From Chryseobacterium gleum (lineage in GTDB: Bacteria; Bacteroidota; Bacteroidia; Flavobacteriales_C; GCA-002722245), in contig CAMDPJ010000030.1 of the NCBI GenBank assembly GCA_945903925.1, positions 1 to 14,476 of the forward strand: DNA of 14,476 nt, given 5' to 3'. This document shows, piece after piece, positions 1 through 6,458 of this stretch (within the stretch, counting starts at the first letter, position 1; every line of letters starts with the position of its first letter). The notes below the pieces were generated by a model that was not told the origin of the DNA, searched no databases, and was given only the letters and a program-made list of their open reading frames with translations. The position numbers and the translations under genes were made by a program.

Positions 1-430
1 CATCTGTTGCTGTATTTGTGCAACCGTTGCCATCTGTGTAAGTGTAAGTAATAGTATGTGCGCCTAATCCCGCTGTAGCCGGATTAAAGCTTGGTGATAC
101 ACCTACTCCTGTTCCTGAGTAAGTTCCGCCTAACGGTGAACCGCCGCCTAAGTTAAACGCCGATCCGCTTACGCAAGCTGACTCATCGCTTAAAGTTAAT
201 GCTACTGCTGGTAAGGCATTTACTGTCATACCATCTGTTGCTGTATTTGTACAACCGTTGCCATCAGTGTATGAATAAGTAATGGTATGCGGACCAACAC
301 CTGCTGTACCCGGATTAAATGAAGGTGATGCACCAACACCTGTTCCTGAGTAAGTACCTCCACCTGGTGAACCGCCAATTATATTAAATGCAGCTTCATT
401 AATACATGCTGCCTCATCGGTAAGCGACAA
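1..430 (-). repeat. Tandem repeats of 231 bp within the surface protein gene
   Basis: The sequence starting at position 1 recurs at 232 with few differences, giving a 231-bp (77-codon) period. Copy one runs from the left edge to about 231 and copy two from 232 to about 430. Both encode a GGTYSGTGVG loop, SPSFNP, HTITY and TDGNGCTNTATD. The left copy is cut by the window edge, so the array probably continues. Similarity at the DNA level suggests recent duplication or ongoing homogenisation. Confidence 0.85.
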
Positions 431-2278
431 CGTAACAGTTGGTTTCATGACTGTAAAAGTTCTTTCTGGATTATTTGCACAACCACCTGGCTGACTGGCA
501 ACAGTATATTGCACCACATAATTTCCTGCTGGAGTATTGTTAATATTGAAAGTATTACCTCCCGAGATATTTGCTGTTCCACCACCTGAAACAATAGACC
601 AAGCACCAGCAGCAGCTGTTCCTTGATACAAAGTTAAATTGATGGTTCCGTTCGTGCTACAAACCGCAGGAATGGAAGGTGCCAAAGTTGTATCTAAACA
701 ACCTCCACACGGACCAACATTTATAATTAATGTATCTATAATTGAGCATGTGGCCCCGTTAGAATAATATACTTCATGCGTACCTTGTCCGGCAATCACA
801 GGACTAAAAATTCCATTTGCAGCATCGGTAATACAAGCACCACAATTAGATGACCAACCATTTGGATTGCCTATAGGATCTTCGGCGCTACCACCTCTAC
901 AAAACCAATTCACAGAAAGATTGACAGGTGCGTCGTTGCAATCCATTGCAATTGGATTTTGAATATCAAGATAATCGATTGGGGGAACAAACATATTCGA
1001 CAATCCTAAGTTAGAACCACGCGCGAGTGCTAAGGTTCCCACACTAATATTGGTACCTGCATTCATATCTGCAGTAGTGGGGAAGCTATAAGTGTTAAGA
1101 TTATTGTTAAAAGTAGCTTGATACAATCTACCATCACCTCCTAACTTTAAGTCGCCAGGAGCGGCCACTGTATTGGTTACCACTTTTATAGAAGAGTAAA
1201 TTGCATTGGCAGTGGCCAATGAGGCATCCATCCATAATAATCGAGCGGCACCTCCAGCAGGAACAATATAAATGCCTTTGCTATCTGGCGCCCATTCGCA
1301 ATCATACATAGCTTCGTAAGTAGGACCACTCCAGCCAAATCCGCCCCAATTACCAGCAACTGCTTTACCATTAGATAAAACTCCGGAAGCATTATTGAAG
1401 TCGTAAACAGTTATTGCTTCATCATAAGAAGCCCAGTCGTTCACGTGGTTTACGGCTACTGCTCTAGCGCCATCCCAAGAAAACTTAAGTGCTCCTCTTT
1501 CCCAGTTTTGAGTCCAAGTACCTTTTACTGGCGGACCAGCGATTGATTTCACCGGCACAGAATTTAAACCGGAACAAGTTAAAGAGTACGCATAAAAATT
1601 TTGAAAATTCGCTGAAGCACCATTTCCCGACTGACGAACAACCAACCATATATCTAGGCCATTAGCATGGAAAGTAGCTTCAACTTGTTCTGTAGAACGA
1701 TAATCATTACCCAAATCATCCTTCAATCTTACGGGCGCACCAGATGTCATGGTATTTAAATCGAGTATAGTATAGTTTACACCTACGTTAGCATTGGTAA
1801 GGGCATCATCTGATGTGAAAATGTAAATTTTACTTGGATTCATTGGATGTCTAACAGCTACAATACCTTGTACTGCAGAAGAACGTTGACCAACAGCACC
1901 GCCTTCATTACCCGCTAATAGGTCATTTGCAATTAAGGTAGATTTCGTTGCACCGTTAGGTTTCCACAACATTCTACCATTTGAATAAGCCAATAAATTA
2001 CCGGAATTATCATTAATCGCGGCGGTACCCTCATATCCCCTAGCTGTATCACCAGTCACAGTTTTGTAAGTCAAGACAGGCGAACCAGTACCTCCAGGGA
2101 AATTTAAAAACACCCCCTCACCAAAAAACCAATTAGAATGGGTTCCCCATTGCCATGGATTATTATAATTTGGAGAACAGACTTGGGCAGATAGCTTAGA
2201 TTGAAATATTACAGTTAGAAGCATCGAAAATGCTAATAACTTAAGCGAAGCGATCCCCATCGCTAAAAATTTATTCAT
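1..2278 (-). CDS. Large secreted repeat-containing surface protein, 3' end outside window
   Basis: The frame is open from an ATG at 2278 to the left edge (759 codons, no stop), so only the N-terminal part is present. Residues 1-32 look like a Sec signal peptide (hydrophobic core, then LSAQ). Residues ~45-440 resemble the beta-propeller-like domain common in Bacteroidota surface proteins (NWFFGEG near 49, SGNLLAYSNG near 92). Cysteine-rich Ig/PKD-like segments follow at ~445-610. From ~611, 77-residue repeats begin (GGTYSGTGVG, SPSFNP, TDGNGCTNTATD), with two copies in view. In this phylum such proteins usually end in a type IX secretion sorting domain, often of the gliding-motility-associated kind; that end is not visible, so export by T9SS is inference. 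Probable role: cell-surface adhesin or structural protein. No specific ligand can be named. Confidence 0.85.
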   Translation of the reverse strand, partial: MNKFLAMGIASLKLLAFSMLLTVIFQSKLSAQVCSPNYNNPWQWGTHSNWFFGEGVFLNFPGGTGSPVLTYKTVTGDTARGYEGTAAINDNSGNLLAYSNGRMLWKPNGATKSTLIANDLLAGNEGGAVGQRSSAVQGIVAVRHPMNPSKIYIFTSDDALTNANVGVNYTILDLNTMTSGAPVRLKDDLGNDYRSTEQVEATFHANGLDIWLVVRQSGNGASANFQNFYAYSLTCSGLNSVPVKSIAGPPVKGTWTQNWERGALKFSWDGARAVAVNHVNDWASYDEAITVYDFNNASGVLSNGKAVAGNWGGFGWSGPTYEAMYDCEWAPDSKGIYIVPAGGAARLLWMDASLATANAIYSSIKVVTNTVAAPGDLKLGGDGRLYQATFNNNLNTYSFPTTADMNAGTNISVGTLALARGSNLGLSNMFVPPIDYLDIQNPIAMDCNDAPVNLSVNWFCRGGSAEDPIGNPNGWSSNCGACITDAANGIFSPVIAGQGTHEVYYSNGATCSIIDTLIINVGPCGGCLDTTLAPSIPAVCSTNGTINLTLYQGTAAAGAWSIVSGGGTANISGGNTFNINNTPAGNYVVQYTVASQPGGCANNPERTFTVMKPTVTLSLTDEAACINEAAFNIIGGSPGGGTYSGTGVGASPSFNPGTAGVGPHTITYSYTDGNGCTNTATDGMTVNALPAVALTLSDESACVSGSAFNLGGGSPLGGTYSGTGVGVSPSFNPATAGLGAHTITYTYTDGNGCTNTATD

Positions 2279-2302
2279 AAAAATGTAGTTTATTATAAAT
2301 GT

Positions 2303-2334
2303 CTAAAATAGAATATAGTTTCGTATAATCAAAA
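2303..2334 (-). promoter_or_regulatory. Putative Bacteroidota-type promoter of the surface protein gene
   Basis: On the minus strand, TTTTG (2330-2334) is followed after 19 nt by TATTTTAG (2303-2310), one mismatch from the TAnnTTTG -7 consensus. The implied start point is about 18 nt upstream of the ATG at 2278. Found by pattern only. Confidence 0.4.
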
Positions 2335-2413
2335 TTAAAGTTCACCGATAATTTATACTCTTTCATCTACTTGCGGGTTTTATCTTATACTGAGGGATTT
2401 AAGTAATTAATTT

Positions 2414-2421
2414 TATATTTG
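2414..2421 (+). promoter_or_regulatory. -7 promoter element of the Rrf2 regulator gene (leaderless arrangement)
   Basis: TATATTTG matches TAnnTTTG exactly and ends 6 nt before the ATG at 2428. Transcription would therefore start at or next to the start codon. No clear -33 TTG is seen at the expected spacing, so the promoter may be weak or activator-dependent. Confidence 0.45.
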
Positions 2422-2427
2422 CCTCAC

Positions 2428-2871
2428 ATGATTTCTAAGAAAACAAAATACGCTATTAATGCCTTAGTTTACTTGGCAAAAAAGGTAGATGAAGGTCCGA
2501 TTTTAATCAGTGAAATTGCCGCCGCAGAAAGTATTCCACAGAAATTTTTAGAAGCAATTTTACTCGATTTAAAAAAAGCAGGAATTTTAGCCAGTAAAAA
2601 AGGAAAAGGTGGAGGATATTATTTGCTTAAGCCTACTTTCGAAATCAATATTGCTGATGTGATGAGATTGCTAGAGGGTCCGATTGCCCTTTTACCCTGC
2701 GTATCCTACAAATTCTACGAGCGTTGCGACGAATGCAAAGACGAAGAAACATGTGGCATTAGAGACACTTTTTTAGATGTGCGCAACGAAACCGTTCAAT
2801 TGCTAAAAATGGCTACTCTTAAAAACATTCTCGACAGAGAAACCAAGCTCAAAATGAAAGTAAAAAAGTAA
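2428..2871 (+). CDS. Rrf2/IscR-family transcriptional regulator
   Basis: This 147-residue protein has the Rrf2 winged-helix N-terminus (MISKKTKYAINALVYLA), the KFLEAILLDLKKAGIL recognition region (~39-54) and the glycine-rich wing KGKGGGYYL (~58-66). The C-terminal half has four cysteines (C91, C100, C103, C109). In IscR, three cysteines in this region bind a [2Fe-2S] cluster; the CxxC plus x5-C pattern here suggests metal or Fe-S sensing, which is inference. A TTG nine bases upstream would add three residues, but the ATG at 2428 matches family starts and fits the -7 element. The gene is divergent from the surface protein and convergent with yceI. Related Bacteroidota regulators often accompany sulfate-assimilation genes; here the sulfite reductase is about 8 kb away. 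Its targets are unknown. Confidence 0.88.
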   Translation: MISKKTKYAINALVYLAKKVDEGPILISEIAAAESIPQKFLEAILLDLKKAGILASKKGKGGGYYLLKPTFEINIADVMRLLEGPIALLPCVSYKFYERCDECKDEETCGIRDTFLDVRNETVQLLKMATLKNILDRETKLKMKVKK

Positions 2872-2909
2872 AAAAAATCCCCGATCATCAATCGCCGAAC
2901 GGGAATTTT
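2871..2909 (-). terminator. Rho-independent terminator of the yceI-like gene, possibly bidirectional
   Basis: An AAAAT-C-CCCG arm (2874-2883) pairs with CGGG-A-ATTTT (2900-2909) with one mismatch. Read on the minus strand, the hairpin is followed by a run of about eight T, as expected for the end of the lipoprotein transcript. On the plus strand the following tract is weaker (ttttc), but it could also end the rrf2 message. Confidence 0.55.
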
Positions 2910-2935
2910 CTTCATTTAACTTTTAAAACGGGAAA

Positions 2936-3556
2936 CTATTTTTTGGCTACCAATGAAATGGTTAACTGAATGTCATCAGAAAGAATCATATCTTTCATGT
3001 AGTGAACCCAAGCAACGCCATATTTCTGTCTGTTGAAAACCAATTTACCTGAAGCCATTACAACACCATCTTTATTTTCAAAAGATTCGATAGTTAAAGT
3101 CTCTTCGTTGGTTTTTCCTTTCACTGTTAAATTACCTTTTACTGTTTTTCCTTCCACTGTAGTGATTACAAAAGTTGCTGTCGGGAAAGAATCTGTAAGG
3201 AAGAAATCACCTTTAGATAAGTGACCTTGTAAATCTGAAATACCGTGTCCTTTTTCTGCTTTGTAAGAAGCTGAATCTAAAGGACTGATACTCGATAAAT
3301 CTACTACGAATTCGCCACCCACTAAACCGCTAGCGCTTACTTGTAATGAACCACTTTTAAAGTTCACATAACCATTGTGTCCGTAAACACCAGCTACTTC
3401 ACCTTTCCAATTTACTTTAGATGAAGCCACATCTACATTGTAAACAGCTGCTGTGCTATCGTTTACTGCTGTGCCTACTTCTGTTGTTGCAGCTTCGCCG
3501 CAAGAAGTTAATAATGTAGCTACTAATGCTGCTGCTGAGAGAAATTTAATTTTCAT
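2936..3556 (-). CDS. YceI-like domain lipoprotein
   Basis: This 206-residue protein has a lipoprotein signal peptide: MKIKF, a hydrophobic stretch, then lipobox LTSC with acylation at C19. The rest (~38-206) is a YceI-like lipocalin-fold domain: YNVDVASSKVNWKGE, GHNGYVNFKSG, GGEFVVDLSSI, a GHLSKGDFFLTDSFP segment, and a final IQLTISLVAKK strand. YceI proteins bind polyisoprenoid-type lipids in the periplasm; the precise ligand here is unknown. Lipidation should anchor it in the outer or inner membrane, facing the periplasm. The start is the ATG at 3556; a TTG nine bases upstream also lies in frame but would precede the signal peptide awkwardly. It is monocistronic, with its own promoter and terminator. 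Confidence 0.88.
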   Translation of the reverse strand: MKIKFLSAAALVATLLTSCGEAATTEVGTAVNDSTAAVYNVDVASSKVNWKGEVAGVYGHNGYVNFKSGSLQVSASGLVGGEFVVDLSSISPLDSASYKAEKGHGISDLQGHLSKGDFFLTDSFPTATFVITTVEGKTVKGNLTVKGKTNEETLTIESFENKDGVVMASGKLVFNRQKYGVAWVHYMKDMILSDDIQLTISLVAKK

Positions 3557-3584
3557 ATAATTCAATATTTTTTAATTGTTGAGA

Positions 3585-3616
3585 CAAATGTATACTAAAA
3601 TTATTTGTTTGCAAAA
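3585..3616 (-). promoter_or_regulatory. Promoter of the yceI-like gene
   Basis: On the minus strand, TTTTG (3612-3616) is followed after exactly 19 nt by TACATTTG (3585-3592), a perfect match to the Bacteroidota sigma-A consensus TTG-N17-20-TAnnTTTG. The predicted start lies about 22 nt upstream of the ATG at 3556. It is the best promoter in the window. Confidence 0.65.
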
Positions 3617-3666
3617 TAGTTGTACATACATTTAATTAAATTTTCAACATCTTTCTGCACACAACA

Positions 3667-3799
3667 TGGCGCGGGTCTCCCGACCCGTGACTCTCCTACT
3701 CCGACAATTGCATTGTCGTTTAACAGTTAAAAGTGATTTACAATAAGAGGCAATAAAATTGCCGGAGTAGAAGAGTCACGGGTCAGGAGACCCGCGCCA
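3667..3799. repeat. REP-like nested palindromic element
   Basis: A 37-bp arm at 3667-3703 pairs with 3762-3798 with two mismatches. Each arm carries its own small hairpin (CGGGTC-TCCC-GACCCG at 3672-3687 and its counterpart). The spacer holds two more: CGACAAT-TGC-ATTGTCG (3702-3718) and GGCAAT-AAA-ATTGCC (3749-3763). GC content is well above the surroundings. This is the layout of a paired REP/BIME-like element or a small non-autonomous element. It lies between the 3' end of the mutL operon and the yceI promoter, where it could end or stabilise the operon transcript. Confidence 0.75.
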
Positions 3800-3832
3800 C
3801 GAATACTAGGCGGGTAACGGGAATAGGAAAAA

Positions 3833-4924
3833 CTACTTCCGTATTTCCATATCCACCACCACCGGATAATGGTCGGAGAGATTTCTTTGAATCGTTCTAT
3901 AATTGAACGAAGAAATTTTTTCATCGTGTAGAATATAATCTATTCGAAGAAGAGGTAATTTACCATTGAATGTTTTGCCATAGCCCGAACCACTTTCCAC
4001 AAAAGCATCATTTAGTTTTTCGCTCAATTCATGGTACGCATAAGACGATGCCGGGTCGTTTAAATCGCCACACAACACTACTCGATACGGAGACATTTTA
4101 ATCACTTTTGCTATGGTATCAATCTCTCGAGCCTTTTCGTTGTAAGCCACCTCAAAACGTTTAAGAATATTCATCGACTGTAACTTAGAAGGTATATCGT
4201 TGCTATCTAGCACAATATCAAACACTTTTCTTTCCTCATGATTGAAACGAAAAGAACGCAAATGCACATTGAATACTCTAATGGTATCGTTGTTTATTTT
4301 TATATCGCAATAAGTGGCAAAGGGATACTGAGGATCGAAATAAAACGATTTCTTGCCTACAATAGGATAAACAGAAAAAGTAACCAAGCCCCATCGCGTG
4401 TCATTGTACCACTCGCCCATTTCATTTACATAACAGTACTTTTTCTTTTTGCCATTCATCAGCTGAGAAACAACATCGAATTTTTTCTTCTCACTGCTAA
4501 AAAATTCTTGGGTACAAAGAATATCTACATCTTCATCATCTACTAAATTGCAGATGCTATCTCTTATAACACCTTGCTTGGCGATGTAGGAATAATAATC
4601 GGAACCTCTCAAATTAAAAGTCATTACACGAAATCCTTTTTTATTTCCGTCATCTGAAAAATCTATTTGAATGGTATGCGAAATGGTAGGAATACTAACA
4701 ATTAAAAGAGAAGCCGACAACAACACTAAATAGCTTTTAGCCAACAACCACACAATTACAAAAACGAAATTCACCACCACCATTAATGGAAAAAGCAATC
4801 CGCTTGCCGCTATCATCCACGAATCGGCCGGCGATATTGAAGAAGCCAACAGAGTGAGAACCATAGGTACGGCCGCAACAATGTTGACAATGAAAAACGT
4901 TATTTTAAGAATCAATTTAAACAT
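3833..4924 (-). CDS. Membrane-anchored endonuclease/exonuclease/phosphatase family protein
   Basis: This 363-residue protein has three hydrophobic segments (~5-28, ~38-61, ~63-80) followed by an EEP (DNase I-like) domain at ~97-363. Its motifs are in order: MTFNLRGSD (N104), CTQEF (E140, metal ligand), NVHLRS (H221), CGDLND (D287, N289), RIDYIL (D329) and SDHYP (D351, H352). The full catalytic set is present, so a metal-dependent phosphodiesterase is expected. The substrate could be nucleic acid, a phospholipid or an inositol-type phosphate; the sequence does not decide. The catalytic domain probably faces the periplasm, but topology is inferred only. Its ATG overlaps the stop of rhomboid 2 (TAATG), which indicates translational coupling. 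It is the last gene of the mutL operon. Confidence 0.85.
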   Translation of the reverse strand: MFKLILKITFFIVNIVAAVPMVLTLLASSISPADSWMIAASGLLFPLMVVVNFVFVIVWLLAKSYLVLLSASLLIVSIPTISHTIQIDFSDDGNKKGFRVMTFNLRGSDYYSYIAKQGVIRDSICNLVDDEDVDILCTQEFFSSEKKKFDVVSQLMNGKKKKYCYVNEMGEWYNDTRWGLVTFSVYPIVGKKSFYFDPQYPFATYCDIKINNDTIRVFNVHLRSFRFNHEERKVFDIVLDSNDIPSKLQSMNILKRFEVAYNEKAREIDTIAKVIKMSPYRVVLCGDLNDPASSYAYHELSEKLNDAFVESGSGYGKTFNGKLPLLRIDYILHDEKISSFNYRTIQRNLSDHYPVVVDMEIRK

Positions 4925-5811
4925 TACATTCTACTCGATTTATGCAAGATATCTTTTTCTTCTTTAGTTAAACTATCGTAGCCACTCCTATTAATTTTAT
5001 CTAATATTTCATCAACCTTTTCTTGTATCGTTTTTTTAGTGTAGTTGTATTCGTAGTCGTCCATTTGGCGCGCTTTAGAATGGGAGACGTAAAGGTTTGA
5101 TTTCTTTTTGAAGAGGTTGAAAAAAGAATCTAAAAACTTAGTGAACCCTTTCGTGATATATTTTCCTTTCAAATACTGCGTTGCAAAATAAAATCCAAAT
5201 AATGCACCTCCAATGTGTGCTAAATGGCCGCCCAAATTATCTCCCCCCGAACCAATAGAAAGTAAATCAAGCATTAATATTATCAATCCAAAATACCTTA
5301 GTTCCAAAGGCAAAACACCAAACAAATGCACTTTGGTTTTGGGGGAATAAGCGCACACCGCAATGGTTATCGCCATAACTGCAGCCGATGCTCCTAAAGC
5401 AATACTATCCACATCTTTAAAAGCTGGTAAAAAGGCCGTGGCCAACAACAACATTAATCCACCAGCAAAACCGCCCAATAAATAAACCGCCAGTACTTTC
5501 TTCTCTCCAAAAAACTGAGCGAACATTTGTCCCATAAAATAAAGCATTAGCATATTAAATAGAATATGCATCACCTCCAATTGGGTGAACATATGCGTAA
5601 TTATCGACCAGGGCTGAATTATAAAAGAACCAAAAGAGGTAGGCATCATGAATAAATCTTGCACCACTAATATAGATTCGAACTTAAACAACCGTTCGAT
5701 AATACGAACCAACAGCAGCGAAATAAAAACAGCAACATTTACATAGATTAATCGAATAATTATGTTGCTCTTTTTAAAGTTGTTTTTTATATCATCAATA
5801 ATCGCCGACAT
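4924..5811 (-). CDS. Rhomboid family intramembrane serine protease with C-terminal cytoplasmic tail
   Basis: This 295-residue polytopic protein is of rhomboid type. It has the HxxxN motif (H82-N86), a serine-loop motif GASA (S142) and the final-helix histidine in LAHIGGALFG (H199), so the Ser-His dyad is intact although the usual GxSG is GASA. A hydrophilic tail follows the last membrane segment (~215-295) and ends in a short helical module, VDEILDKINRSGYDSL...EEKDIL, probably the DUF6576 type found on Bacteroidota rhomboids. The expected activity is cleavage of transmembrane proteins; substrates are unknown. The start ATG lies 1 nt after the stop of rhomboid 1 (TAG-C-ATG), and the stop overlaps the next start. 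It is a diverged paralogue of its neighbour. Confidence 0.92.
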   Translation of the reverse strand: MSAIIDDIKNNFKKSNIIIRLIYVNVAVFISLLLVRIIERLFKFESILVVQDLFMMPTSFGSFIIQPWSIITHMFTQLEVMHILFNMLMLYFMGQMFAQFFGEKKVLAVYLLGGFAGGLMLLLATAFLPAFKDVDSIALGASAAVMAITIAVCAYSPKTKVHLFGVLPLELRYFGLIILMLDLLSIGSGGDNLGGHLAHIGGALFGFYFATQYLKGKYITKGFTKFLDSFFNLFKKKSNLYVSHSKARQMDDYEYNYTKKTIQEKVDEILDKINRSGYDSLTKEEKDILHKSSRM

Positions 5812-5812
5812 G

Positions 5813-6457
5813 CTACAAAATAGTTGTTTTTTTCCAATATTTAATCAAGAAGAAGCCGAAGAGAGCTCCTCCAATATGTGCGAAATGCGCTACGTTGTCG
5901 CCGTCAATCTTTGAAAACCCTGAAAACAATTCAATAGCGGCATAAATCAAAACGAAATATTTTGCTTTGATTGGAACAGGCAAGAACATCATCATCATTT
6001 CTGTATTTGGAAATAGCAAGGCAAAACCTGCCAATAAACCAAATAAGGAACCCGAAGCACCAACAGTAACTACATCTAGATGTTGCTGCACTTCGGCGAT
6101 GGGATAAGCATCTAAAAATTCTTTAATTTCATAATGATAAACACCCAACTGCATCAAGCCAGCACCTAAGCCAGCCACCAAATACAAGAGTAAAAACTTT
6201 TGCGGCCCCAACCTTTGTTCTAATGCACTACCAAACATATAAACCCCAATCATATTGAAGAGAATATGCATGAAGTTTCCGTGCATAAACATATAAGAAA
6301 ACAACTGAAAAGGCTTAAAGGTGCTGAATCCGAAATAATGCAAACCCAGTATTTCATTCAAATCTTTATCTTCTAAAATGAAGAAAGTGAGCACATACAT
6401 CAAAGCGTTGATGATTAGCAAATTCTTCGTTATTGGCGGTATATATCTATTAAACAT
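5813..6457 (-). CDS. Rhomboid family intramembrane serine protease (compact form)
   Basis: This 214-residue protein has about six transmembrane helices. Its rhomboid signatures are MHGNFMHILFN (H59, H64, N68), GASGSLFG with catalytic S135, and the histidine in FAHIGGALFG (H194). It is close to a minimal six-helix GlpG core without the extra cytoplasmic domain. It should cleave membrane-embedded substrates in the inner membrane; the targets are not known. I chose the ATG at 6457, one base after the mutL stop (TAA-G-ATG). A TTG at 6466 inside mutL would add only MSK and is less likely. It lies in the operon between mutL and rhomboid 2. Confidence 0.92.
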   Translation of the reverse strand: MFNRYIPPITKNLLIINALMYVLTFFILEDKDLNEILGLHYFGFSTFKPFQLFSYMFMHGNFMHILFNMIGVYMFGSALEQRLGPQKFLLLYLVAGLGAGLMQLGVYHYEIKEFLDAYPIAEVQQHLDVVTVGASGSLFGLLAGFALLFPNTEMMMMFLPVPIKAKYFVLIYAAIELFSGFSKIDGDNVAHFAHIGGALFGFFLIKYWKKTTIL

Positions 6458-6458
6458 C

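Noticed and set aside
1186..1392. 68-residue minus-strand reading frame
   Set aside because: It lies in another frame inside the large surface protein gene, whose own frame is open and gives family-like sequence throughout.
4238..4546. 102-residue plus-strand reading frame
   Set aside because: It is antisense to the well-supported EEP gene, with no recognisable motif or promoter.
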